DNA of 42,297 bases from DAOOKJ01 sp035360795 (GTDB lineage: Bacteria; Patescibacteriota; Minisyncoccia; UBA6257), in contig DAOSBJ010000004.1 in the NCBI GenBank assembly GCA_035360795.1, positions 1 through 42,297 on the forward strand, given 5' to 3'. The notes under the pieces are model-generated. The model was given only the letters and a program-made list of their open reading frames with translations, was not told where the DNA came from and did no database searches. Shown one piece after another: positions 7,311-14,220 of the stretch. The translations under genes and the position numbers were made by a program. Positions within the stretch are counted from its first letter, which is position 1, and each line of letters starts with the position of its first letter.

Positions 7311-8172
7311 AAAAATCTCAAAAGTAGAAGGAGTTGAGATTCTAACAAGCCCAGAGGCTTATAAAAAAATTCCCTGGACAAGAAAGTTTTTTTCAGAAAA
7401 ACCCAAAGAGGGCTATTTTATTTGGGTAAAAAAACAAGTTGATTTTCCTTTATTAACTTGTTTTAGTTTAAATACTTATAAAGCTCAACAAAATTTAGAG
7501 AATCTTTTAATAATAGAAAAAGGTCTAAAAATCAAAAGTAATGTTATTTGCAATGCTTTAAAAGAAAATCTCTGCGCTAGCCATAAGGCAAAAGGAAAGA
7601 TTGTTTTAAAAGAAGGGGCAAAACTACAATATTTTCATTCCCATTGGTGGGGCCCAAAAGAAATAGTTGAATCAGATTATGAATTTTATTTAGGAAAAGA
7701 TAGCCAATTAATTTATAATTATAAAAATACTCATTCTTCTAAAAATCTTTTTTTTAGAACCTTTATTGAAGCAGAAAAAAACAGTGACTTAAATTTAAAT
7801 ATCAATCTTTTAGGAAGAAATACTAAGGTCAAATTTGAAGAAGTTCTAAAATTAAAAGGAGCAAACTCAAGGGGAGTAATTAGATTAAGATTAGTGGCTG
7901 ATAAACATAGCAAAATTGAAGGAATTTCAAAGATTCTCGCTTTAAATAAGAGCACGGGGCATTTAGATTGTCAAGGGCTGTTAATTGATAAGGACTCGAA
8001 AATTTCTCTTATTCCTAATTTGGTTTGCGAAAATAAAAAAGCCCAGTTAACTCACGAGGCTTCGATTGGAAAAATTTCTGAAGAAGAATTGATTTATTTA
8101 CGTATGCGAGGTTTGACCGAAAAACAAGCAATTGATTTGATTGTTAGCGGATTTTTAACGGAGTGGACTTAG
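7261..8172 (+). CDS. sufB: SufB/SufD-family scaffold of a minimal SUF system
   Basis: Scaffold on which Fe-S clusters are assembled, partner of the upstream SufC. At 303 aa it is far shorter than E. coli SufB (495 aa), keeping the beta-helix core and C-terminal segment. The family signature is clear: AQLTHEASIGKISEEELIYL at 261-280 followed by RMRGLTEKQAIDLIVSGF. Cys237 (GHLDCQGLL) lies where SufB carries its cluster-linked cysteine. It is likely a homodimeric scaffold, since no SufD is present. The reading frame ends inside the convergent tRNA-Ala: the stop at 8170-8172 and the last codons are the complement of the tRNA acceptor stem. Resembles the two-gene SufCB (SMS-like) systems described in archaea and deep-branching bacteria. 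Confidence 0.88.
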   Translation: MKNVKNVHFLQIDHIVKKISKVEGVEILTSPEAYKKIPWTRKFFSEKPKEGYFIWVKKQVDFPLLTCFSLNTYKAQQNLENLLIIEKGLKIKSNVICNALKENLCASHKAKGKIVLKEGAKLQYFHSHWWGPKEIVESDYEFYLGKDSQLIYNYKNTHSSKNLFFRTFIEAEKNSDLNLNINLLGRNTKVKFEEVLKLKGANSRGVIRLRLVADKHSKIEGISKILALNKSTGHLDCQGLLIDKDSKISLIPNLVCENKKAQLTHEASIGKISEEELIYLRMRGLTEKQAIDLIVSGFLTEWT

Positions 8173-8234
8173 CGAGAATCGAACTCGCATCTCCGCAATG
8201 CGAATGCGGTGTACTACCATTGTACTATAAGCCC
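8164..8234 (-). tRNA. tRNA-Ala (anticodon CGC)
   Basis: 71-nt cloverleaf on the minus strand: acceptor GGGCTTA/TAAGTCC, D-loop AATGGTA, anticodon stem CCGCA/TGCGG with loop TTCGCAT (anticodon CGC, reads GCG), T-arm GCGAG/CTCGC with TTCGATT, discriminator A. The G3-U70 pair, the alanine identity element, is present. CCA is not encoded. Its 3' end overlaps the end of sufB on the other strand by 9 bp. Confidence 0.93.
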
Positions 8235-8349
8235 TTTTCCCTTTTATTCGTTGTTATTATAAACGAAATTTTTGTTTTTAGCAATCAAAAACTTTATCAA
8301 TAATAAAACTTGTGATAAGATAATAGATAAAAATTTAGAAGTTTTTAGT

Positions 8350-8595
8350 ATGGTAAAAGTTTTAATTTATTCTTCTCCGGATTGCCCTTATTGTTATTTA
8401 GTAAAAGATTATTTAACCAAAAAAGACATTCAATTTGAAGAAATTGATTTGTATGAACAGCCAGAAAAAAGGAAAGAAATGGAAGAAATTTCCGGCCAAA
8501 AAAATATCCCGGTAATTTTAATTAACAATGAAGTAGTTAATGGCTGGAAAAAGGAAAAAATTGATAAGTTATTAGAAAAATATGGAGCAGTATGA
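8350..8595 (+). CDS. glutaredoxin-like thiol oxidoreductase
   Basis: An 81-aa glutaredoxin/NrdH-size protein with active site CPYC at residues 12-15 after the first strand (VKVLIYSS), and the cis-proline segment IPVILINNEVVNGW near 54-67. It reduces disulfides in the cytoplasm. The frame is open upstream to a TTG at 8272, but the ATG at 8350 starts exactly at the first strand of the fold and is preferred. Its end overlaps the thioredoxin reductase gene by 14 bp, which suggests that reductase is its electron donor. A second glutaredoxin (CPWC) lies at 26279. Confidence 0.9.
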   Translation: MVKVLIYSSPDCPYCYLVKDYLTKKDIQFEEIDLYEQPEKRKEMEEISGQKNIPVILINNEVVNGWKKEKIDKLLEKYGAV

Positions 8596-9505
8596 TTTAA
8601 TTATTATCGGTGGCGGCCCTGCAGGAATTACGGCTGGAATTTATGCTTCGCGAAAGAAACTAAAAACTCTTTTAATTACAAAAGAATTTTTGGGTCAGGT
8701 TGGACTGTCCTCAAAAATAGAAAATTATCCTGGTTTTCCAAAGATAAATGGCAAAGATTTACTAAAAAATTTTTACCACCATTTAATCCAAAACGAAATT
8801 GAGATAAAAAATTATGAGGAGGTAGTAAAGATAGAAGAGTTGAATAACAAATTTAGGGTGGAGACAAAAGATAGTAAATTCGAGAGTCTGGCAATTATTC
8901 TAGCTACTGGTGCTGCCCCAAAAAAATTAGCCATTAAAAATGAAAAAAAGTTTTTGGGCAAAGGTTTGTCTTACTGTTTAATTTGCGACGCAAAGACTTT
9001 TGAAGGAAAAAAAGTGGCAGTGATTGGCGGCGGAAACTCTGGGGTCCAATCCTCAATTGAACTTCTAAGATTTGCTTCGGAAATTTATTTATTAGAATAT
9101 TTGGAAAATTTGACTTGTGATGAAATTTTGAAAGAAGAAATCTATCGCCAACCAAAAATTAAAGTAATTACTGGCATTGAAGTTTTAAGGTTTGAAGGAA
9201 ATAAGGAATTAAAAAAGATTGTTTTTAAGGAAAGAAAAACTAAAGAAATTAAAGAATTAGAAATTGATGGTTGTTTTGTAGAAATTGGCACCAAACCAAA
9301 TACCGAATTAATGAAAGGATCGGTTAATTTAAATGAAAAGGGCGAGATTATTGTTAATCCAAAAACAATGGCGACTTCAAAAAAAGGAATTTTTGCTGCT
9401 GGCGATGTTTGCGATTTTTCTTATAAACAAATTGTTTTGGCAACTGGCCAAGGGGCTTTAGCCGCTTTGTCTAGTTATTCTTATCTTAAGAGTTTAAAAA
9501 ATTAA
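8582..9505 (+). CDS. trxB: thioredoxin reductase-family flavoprotein, AhpF-like donor site
   Basis: FAD-containing disulfide reductase of 307 aa, standard for low-Mr TrxB. FAD motif GGGPAG (10-15), redox pair C132-L-I-C135, second nucleotide motif GGGNSG (149-154), and AAGDV (272-276) all present. The HRRxxxR motif that binds the NADPH 2'-phosphate in E. coli TrxB is missing; the segment reads LLEYLENLTCDEIL (170-183), close to the equivalent part of AhpF (LLEF...), which uses NADH. NADH use is therefore inferred. Neighbours are a glutaredoxin (14-bp overlap upstream) and a membrane thiol transporter fusion 1 bp downstream, so it probably feeds both cytoplasmic and exported thiol partners. 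Confidence 0.93.
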   Translation: MEQYDLIIIGGGPAGITAGIYASRKKLKTLLITKEFLGQVGLSSKIENYPGFPKINGKDLLKNFYHHLIQNEIEIKNYEEVVKIEELNNKFRVETKDSKFESLAIILATGAAPKKLAIKNEKKFLGKGLSYCLICDAKTFEGKKVAVIGGGNSGVQSSIELLRFASEIYLLEYLENLTCDEILKEEIYRQPKIKVITGIEVLRFEGNKELKKIVFKERKTKEIKELEIDGCFVEIGTKPNTELMKGSVNLNEKGEIIVNPKTMATSKKGIFAAGDVCDFSYKQIVLATGQGALAALSSYSYLKSLKN

Positions 9506-9506
9506 G

Positions 9507-11090
9507 ATGAATTTGAAAAAAAAATATCTTCTAATAACTGTCATTTGTCTATCTATAGTTTTGGGTTTTGCTAATAAGTCTTCTTTTGCTCAGCAAAAAG
9601 AAGTTAATCTTTATTTTTTTTGGGGTCAGGGCTGTCCACATTGTGCAGATGAGAAACCGTTTTTAGAATCTTTAAAAATTAAATATCCTCAATTGAGGGT
9701 TTATGATTTTGAAGTCTGGAATAACAAAGAAAATAGAGATTTATTGGTTGAGATAGGAAAGAAATTAAATATAGAAATTACGGGTGTTCCTTTAACTATT
9801 ATTAATAATCAAACAATTGTCGGTTATTACAACGACCAAACTACTGGTAAACAGATTGAGGATTTAATTTTAAAATGTCTTAATGCTGAGTGCGCGGACT
9901 GGGTAAAAGAAATTGTTTTTAGTGATAGAATCGCTACCACAAAAAGACAATCATCTTCTACTACTTTAGTTAATCAGAAAGAAATTAGGGCCTATCTTTT
10001 TTGGACAGAAGGTTGTCCTTTATGCTCTCAGGAAAAAGTTTTTTTAAACAAAATCAAAAGCCAATATTCTAATTTTAAAATCACCTATTTAAATGTTTCC
10101 CAAGATAAAAATGCCGAGATTTTGAAACAAGTGGTTGAGGAATTAAATATCGAGAGTCCGGCTTTGCCAATGTTAGTGATAGGTGAAAAAACTATTATTG
10201 GTTGGCGAAACGAAAAGATTTCTGGAAAAGCTATTGAGGAGGCAATTAATTGTTATTTAGAACAAGAATGCCCTGACTTAGTAGGGAAAATTCTGACTCG
10301 TTTTACTCATTTTGGAGAATCAAGCAAAGAAAAACCTTTGCCGGAAAAAATTAAAATTCCTTTTTTCGGCGAAATAGAAACAAAGAATTTATCTTTGCCT
10401 GTTTTAGCAATTATTTTAGGCGGACTTGACGGTTTTAATCCCTGCGCAATGTGGGTTTTGATATTTTTAATCAGTCTGCTTTTGAAAATGGAGGATAGAA
10501 AAAAAATGTGGGTTTTAGGCCTGACTTTTATCGCCACTTCAGCCGGAGTTTATTTTCTTTTTATGACTGCTTGGCTTAATCTAATTTTGTTTTTAGGCTT
10601 TATTTTTTGGATAAGAATTATTGTGGGATTAGTAGCGATTTTAAGTGGCGTTTATAATTTAAAAGATTATTTCACTAATCCAGAAGCAAGCTGTAAAGTA
10701 ACCAGTACCAGTCAAAAGAAAACAATTATTGAAAAAATGAAGCAGGTAGTTTCAAGTCGTGGCTTTCTTTTATCTCTAATTGGAATTATTGCTTTAGCCG
10801 CAGCCGTAAATTTGATCGAATTAGTTTGTTCAGCTGGTTTTCCGGTAATTTTCACTCAAATTTTGGCTTTGAGTAATTTAGAAAAATGGCAGTATTATCT
10901 TTATATGCTTCTATATATTTTTGTTTTTATGCTTGATGATATGATTGTTTTTATCGGCGCAATGTTGACTTTAAGATTAACTGGAGTGACCAATAAATAT
11001 TCGCGGTTTTCTCATTTAATAGGCGGAATTTTGATGCTTCTAATAGGAGTACTTTTGATTTTTAAACCAGAATTATTAATGTTCGGTTAA
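9507..11090 (+). CDS. secreted double-thioredoxin/CcdA-DsbD-like membrane fusion
   Basis: A 527-aa protein with a signal peptide (1-29, ending SFAQQ), two thioredoxin-like domains with CPHC (43-46) and CPLC (170-173), a linker, and a C-terminal membrane part of about six helices from residue 297. The membrane part has GGLDGFNPCAMWVL (Cys313) and ELVCSAGFPVIF (Cys441), matching the paired membrane cysteines of CcdA/DsbD-type electron conduits. The order (periplasm-type domains first, membrane last) and two outer thioredoxins in one chain are unusual. It starts 1 bp after trxB. Inference: it passes electrons from the cytoplasmic thiol pool to the cell surface, keeping or isomerising disulfides of the Cys-rich exported proteins coded nearby. 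Confidence 0.85.
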   Translation: MNLKKKYLLITVICLSIVLGFANKSSFAQQKEVNLYFFWGQGCPHCADEKPFLESLKIKYPQLRVYDFEVWNNKENRDLLVEIGKKLNIEITGVPLTIINNQTIVGYYNDQTTGKQIEDLILKCLNAECADWVKEIVFSDRIATTKRQSSSTTLVNQKEIRAYLFWTEGCPLCSQEKVFLNKIKSQYSNFKITYLNVSQDKNAEILKQVVEELNIESPALPMLVIGEKTIIGWRNEKISGKAIEEAINCYLEQECPDLVGKILTRFTHFGESSKEKPLPEKIKIPFFGEIETKNLSLPVLAIILGGLDGFNPCAMWVLIFLISLLLKMEDRKKMWVLGLTFIATSAGVYFLFMTAWLNLILFLGFIFWIRIIVGLVAILSGVYNLKDYFTNPEASCKVTSTSQKKTIIEKMKQVVSSRGFLLSLIGIIALAAAVNLIELVCSAGFPVIFTQILALSNLEKWQYYLYMLLYIFVFMLDDMIVFIGAMLTLRLTGVTNKYSRFSHLIGGILMLLIGVLLIFKPELLMFG

Positions 11091-11108
11091 ATTAAAAGCA
11101 ATAAAAAT

Positions 11109-12335
11109 ATGAATAATGCTCAGAACGAGATGCTAAAAACAGCCCAGGATTTAATAAGAAAAACTGGCAAAAAATTAAATTTGAGTCAAGAAGAAATTGA
11201 TTTTTTAATTCAACCAGACAGAGTGATTGAAGTAAAAATTCCGGTGAAAATGGATAATGGAGTTATAAAAAGTTTTATTGGTTTTAGAAGTCAACATAGC
11301 AATGTTTTAGGCCCATACAAAGGAGGAATAAGATTTCATCCAACTGTTTCTCGCGAAGAAGTAATTGCCTTATCAATTTTGATGACTTTAAAATGCGCAG
11401 CTAATAACTTACCTTTAGGTGGCGGTAAAGGAGGAGTAATTGTTAATTCAGAAGAACTTTCTGAAGGAGAATTAGAAAAATTATCTCGGGGTTATACTAA
11501 AGCAATTGCTCCTTTTATTGGAGAAGAAATTGACATTCCGGCGCCAGATGTAAACACTGATTCTAAAATAATGCTTTGGATGCTTGATGAATACGAAAAA
11601 ACTATTGGTAGAAAATCACCGGCTACTTTTACGGGAAAACCAGTTGAAGCAGGTGGCAGTTTAGGAAGAACTGAGGCAACCGGTAGAGGAGGGGTGATTG
11701 TAATGGAAAATTTGCTAAAAAATTTAAATAAAGATTATAAAACAATCGCGGTTCAAGGATTTGGCAATGTCGGGTATTATTTTTCAAAAATTGCTTTTGA
11801 AAAAAATTATAAAATTGTGGCAATTTCTGATTCAAAAGGCGGAATTTATAATGAAAACGGTCTAAATCCAGAAGAAGTAATGAAAATAAAAAAAGAAACA
11901 AATAAAGTTACAGATTTTAAAAAAGGAAAAATTATTTCAAATGAGAAACTTTTAGAACTTAAAGTTGATATTTTAGTGCCAGCGGCTTTAGAAAATGTGA
12001 TTAGTCAAAAAAACGCTAATAAAATTAAAGCAAAAGTAATAATTGAGATGGCTAATAGTCCAGTCACAGAAGAGACTTATCCAATTTTAGAGAAAAGAGA
12101 AATTAAGATTGTCCCAGATATTCTGGCTAATGCTGGCGGAGTAATTGTTTCCTATTTTGAATGGCTTCAGAACAAAAAAAATGAAAAATGGTCTGAAGAA
12201 AAAGTAAATCAAAAATTAGAAGAAAAATTAAAAGAATCTTTTAAAGAAATATTTGAAGTCAGTTCAGATTTTAAGACTAATTTAAAAGAAGCGGCTTTTA
12301 TTTCCGCTCTCTTAAAAATCACCAAAAAAATTTAA
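11109..12335 (+). CDS. gdhA: glutamate dehydrogenase (Glu/Leu/Phe/Val dehydrogenase family)
   Basis: Interconverts glutamate and 2-oxoglutarate plus ammonia with NAD(P). The 408-aa protein has GPYKGGIRFHP (68-78), the catalytic-lysine motif LPLGGGKGGV (K107), DIPAPDVNTD, and a Rossmann GFGNVG near 216-221. The length fits the hexameric enzyme of about 410-420 aa. Coenzyme preference cannot be called by eye. It stands 18 bp after the redox fusion and ends in a strong hairpin whose left arm begins inside the stop codon. In an organism with reduced metabolism it would link carbon skeletons to nitrogen. Confidence 0.94.
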   Translation: MNNAQNEMLKTAQDLIRKTGKKLNLSQEEIDFLIQPDRVIEVKIPVKMDNGVIKSFIGFRSQHSNVLGPYKGGIRFHPTVSREEVIALSILMTLKCAANNLPLGGGKGGVIVNSEELSEGELEKLSRGYTKAIAPFIGEEIDIPAPDVNTDSKIMLWMLDEYEKTIGRKSPATFTGKPVEAGGSLGRTEATGRGGVIVMENLLKNLNKDYKTIAVQGFGNVGYYFSKIAFEKNYKIVAISDSKGGIYNENGLNPEEVMKIKKETNKVTDFKKGKIISNEKLLELKVDILVPAALENVISQKNANKIKAKVIIEMANSPVTEETYPILEKREIKIVPDILANAGGVIVSYFEWLQNKKNEKWSEEKVNQKLEEKLKESFKEIFEVSSDFKTNLKEAAFISALLKITKKI

Positions 12336-12354
12336 AGGAGAACTGTTCTCCTTT
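12334..12354. terminator. hairpin after gdhA, first copy
   Basis: Perfect 10-bp inverted repeat AAAGGAGAAC/GTTCTCCTTT with a 1-nt centre, starting in the gdhA stop codon and followed by GATTTTT on the plus strand. On the minus strand it is followed by TTTAAATTTTTTT, so it can also end leftward tRNA transcripts. Confidence 0.7.
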
Positions 12355-12364
12355 GATTTTTAAC

Positions 12365-12379
12365 GGAGAACTGTTCTCC
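12365..12379. terminator. hairpin, second copy
   Basis: The core GGAGAAC/GTTCTCC and the following CTTTGATT are repeated 31 bp after the first copy. A direct duplication; it probably reinforces termination of the leftward tRNA cluster. Confidence 0.5.
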
Positions 12380-12385
12380 TTTGAT

Positions 12386-12430
12386 TAGTCGGGATACCCA
12401 GATTCAAACTGGGAACACCTGCTTCTTCAC
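12386..12430 (-). other. tRNA-like 3' half
   Basis: On the minus strand this is a convincing T-arm (CCCAG, loop TTTGAAT, CTGGG) followed by TATCCCG and A, exactly what the 3' half of a tRNA looks like. The 8 nt TATCCCGA are the perfect complement of TCGGGATA at 12548-12555 on the same strand, on the other side of tRNA-Pro. The T-loop has TTT instead of TTC. No fitting anticodon stem is found beside it, so it is probably a relic or part of a split or interrupted gene. Confidence 0.4.
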
Positions 12431-12448
12431 TTGCTAAAATTTTCAAAG

Positions 12449-12520
12449 TCGGGGACGGCGGATTCGAACCGCCAATCTTCTGGTCCCAAACCAGACGCCT
12501 TACCATTAGGCCAGTCCCCG
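12449..12520 (-). tRNA. tRNA-Pro (anticodon TGG)
   Basis: 72-nt cloverleaf: acceptor CGGGGAC/GTCCCCG (C1-G72 as usual for bacterial tRNA-Pro), D-arm GCCT/AGGC, anticodon stem TCTGG/CCAGA with loop TTTGGGA, T-arm GGCGG/CCGCC, discriminator A. CCA not encoded. Confidence 0.95.
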
Positions 12521-12555
12521 AACAATTTAGGCGGAAGCTATTGCCCCATATCCCG
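12521..12555 (-). other. tRNA-like 5' half
   Basis: Minus strand TCGGGATA, then TG, then GGGC...GCCT, which can pair as a D-stem with a 10-nt loop lacking the usual GG. The first 8 nt are perfectly complementary to the 3' half at 12386-12430. tRNA-Pro follows directly. Weak as a tRNA on its own; supported mainly by the 8-bp acceptor match. Confidence 0.3.
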
Positions 12556-12578
12556 ATTGTTTGCTAATTTTTAGGGGG

Positions 12579-12650
12579 TCCCCCCGAGAGGAATCGAACC
12601 TCTATTTCAGGCTTAGAAGGCCCGCGCTCTATCCGTTGAGCTACGAGGGG
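12579..12650 (-). tRNA. tRNA-Arg (anticodon TCT)
   Basis: 72-nt cloverleaf: acceptor CCCCTCG/CGGGGGG (one T-G pair), D-arm GCTC/GAGC, anticodon stem CGGGC/GCCTG with loop CTTCTAA (TCT, reads AGA/AGG), T-arm AGAGG/CCTCT, discriminator A. CCA not encoded. Confidence 0.93.
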
Positions 12651-12654
12651 CATT

Positions 12655-12693
12655 ATATCCTGTATCCTGTATTCTGTATCCTGTATTTTGTAT
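12655..12693. repeat. short tandem repeat TCCTGTAT
   Basis: About four imperfect copies of an 8-nt unit (TCCTGTAT, TCCTGTAT, TCTGTA, TCCTGTAT) between tRNA-Arg and the murA promoter. Slippage-prone low-complexity DNA; no function visible. Confidence 0.55.
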
Positions 12694-12740
12694 ATAATAA
12701 TTTGAATTATTATAAACTATTTTATGATAGCAAAATTTTT

Positions 12741-12770
12741 CTTGAAAGAAAAGAGAATTTCAAGTATAAT
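12741..12770 (+). promoter_or_regulatory. murA promoter with a built-in inverted repeat
   Basis: -35 TTGAAA (12742-12747), 17-bp spacer, -10 TATAAT (12765-12770), 24 bp before the murA ATG. CTTGAAA (12741-12747) and TTTCAAG (12758-12764) form an inverted repeat filling the -35 and the end of the spacer, a possible operator. Confidence 0.65.
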
Positions 12771-12794
12771 GAAGAACAATTAAAAATACTTTTT

Positions 12795-14090
12795 ATGGAA
12801 AATGCTTATAAGGTCAAAGGTGGCACAATTTTAAAAGGAGAAATTGAATTGGCAGGAGCAAAGAATGTTTCCACAAAAGTAATGATTGCTGCTTTGTTGG
12901 CTGATTCAAAATCAGTATTGGAAAATATTCCCAAAATTGGCGATGTTGAAATTACTATGGAAATTTGCCAGGCTTTGGGCGCAAAATGCAAATGGCTTGA
13001 AAAAAATGTTTTAGAAATTGACCCTTCTACTCTTAATAATTATAAAGTGCCGATAGAATATAGCGGCAGAAATCGAACTCCGATTTTGTTTTTCGGCCCC
13101 CTAATTCATAAATTTCAAAAAGCCGAAGTTCCTTTTTTAGGCGGTTGCACCATTGGCGCCAGACCAGTTGATTTTCACGTTAATGCTTATGAAGAAATGG
13201 GCGCTAAAATCGAATGTTTAGATGGAGTTTATAAAGTAGAAGCCGATGGTTTAAAAGGAACAATTATTCGTTTGCCTTATCCAAGTGTGGGTGCCACAGA
13301 GAACATTATTATGGGAGCGGTTTTAGCCAAAGGGACAACCGTGATTGAAAATGCGGCTATTGAACCAGAAATCGAAGATTTGGCTTTGTTTTTACAATCA
13401 ATGGGAGCAGTGATTTATCAAGATGTTAATCGCACCTGGATAATCAATGGGGTTAATAAATTAAAGGGAAGTTATTACCGCATAATGACCGACAGAATAG
13501 AAGCGGCTTCTTTCGCTTCCCTTGCCTTGGCAAACAAAGGCGATATTTTGGTTAAAGGAATTGACCAGCGTTCTATTTTGACTTTTTTGGATTGGGTGAG
13601 AAAAGTTGGCGGCGATTTTGAATTGAAAAAAGATGGTATTAGATTTTATTCTGCTAATGACCTGCATTCAGTTGTGCTAGAAACTGATGTTCACCCGGGA
13701 TTTATGACTGATTGGCAACAACCATTTACAATTGTTTTAACTCAAGCAAGGGGAGTTTCTATTGTTCACGAAACAGTTTACGAGAATCGTTTTGGCTACA
13801 CAGAGGCTTTAAACAAAATGGGAGCCAAAATTGAACTTACAACCCATTGTTTAGGCTCAAAACCCTGTCGGTTTAGCAATCGAGATTTTTATCACAGTGC
13901 CATTATTACCGGCCCAACCAAACTTTCTGGTGCAGATTTAGAAGTGCCGGATTTAAGGGCAGGATTTGCTTATTTAATGGCGGCTCTAACTGCCCAAGGT
14001 GAATCAATTATTAGAAATATTGACAAAGTTGAAAGAGGATACGAAAATATAAAAGAGAGATTAAAAAACTTAGGAGCAGAAATTGAATGA
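12795..14090 (+). CDS. murA: UDP-N-acetylglucosamine 1-carboxyvinyltransferase
   Basis: First committed step of peptidoglycan synthesis: adds enolpyruvate from PEP to UDP-GlcNAc. From the ATG at 12795 the protein is 431 aa (E. coli 419). Visible are AGAKN with Lys23, the catalytic cysteine Cys118 in GGCTIGARPVDFH (E. coli Cys115), HPGFMTDWQQPF with the conserved Asp, and DLRAGFAYLMAAL. The frame is open back to 12561 through tRNA-Arg, but those extra 78 codons are tRNA and promoter DNA. The Cys form is the fosfomycin-sensitive type. tRNA-His starts 1 bp after the stop and probably shares the transcript. Confidence 0.96.
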   Translation: MENAYKVKGGTILKGEIELAGAKNVSTKVMIAALLADSKSVLENIPKIGDVEITMEICQALGAKCKWLEKNVLEIDPSTLNNYKVPIEYSGRNRTPILFFGPLIHKFQKAEVPFLGGCTIGARPVDFHVNAYEEMGAKIECLDGVYKVEADGLKGTIIRLPYPSVGATENIIMGAVLAKGTTVIENAAIEPEIEDLALFLQSMGAVIYQDVNRTWIINGVNKLKGSYYRIMTDRIEAASFASLALANKGDILVKGIDQRSILTFLDWVRKVGGDFELKKDGIRFYSANDLHSVVLETDVHPGFMTDWQQPFTIVLTQARGVSIVHETVYENRFGYTEALNKMGAKIELTTHCLGSKPCRFSNRDFYHSAIITGPTKLSGADLEVPDLRAGFAYLMAALTAQGESIIRNIDKVERGYENIKERLKNLGAEIE

Positions 14091-14091
14091 T

Positions 14092-14164
14092 GGTGGCTAT
14101 GGTGTAACGGTTAGCACGAGAGTCTGTGGAACTCTTGGTGAGGGTTCGAATCCCTCTAGCCACC
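14092..14164 (+). tRNA. tRNA-His (anticodon GTG)
   Basis: 73-nt cloverleaf with an encoded G-1 paired to C73, the histidine identity element; acceptor GTGGCTA/TAGCCAC, anticodon stem AGAGT/ACTCT with loop CTGTGGA, T-arm GAGGG/CCCTC. CCA not encoded. Begins 1 bp after the murA stop. Confidence 0.95.
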
Positions 14165-14170
14165 CAAAAA

Positions 14171-14207
14171 CAAAAACCCGGATTAAAACCCGGGTTTTTG
14201 TTTTTTT
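14171..14207. terminator. bidirectional intrinsic terminator
   Basis: Perfect 11-bp stem CAAAAACCCGG (14171-14181) / CCGGGTTTTTG (14190-14200), 8-nt loop, T7 after it. A-rich DNA on the left gives a U-run on the minus strand too, so it can end both murA-tRNA-His and the convergent surface-protein gene ending at 14221. Confidence 0.9.
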
Positions 14208-14220
14208 AAATTTTTATTTG

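Noticed and set aside
8272..8349. TTG-started extension of the glutaredoxin
   Set aside because: The extra 26 residues are not part of the glutaredoxin fold; the ATG at 8350 begins at its first strand.
12386..12555. tmRNA or group I intron tRNA made from the two tRNA-like halves
   Set aside because: About 170 nt is too short for either, the interior is an intact tRNA-Pro, and no tag peptide frame or intron core is seen.
12561..12794. Upstream extension of murA by 78 codons
   Set aside because: It covers tRNA-Arg on the other strand, the TCCTGTAT repeats and the murA promoter; MurA homology starts at the ATG at 12795.
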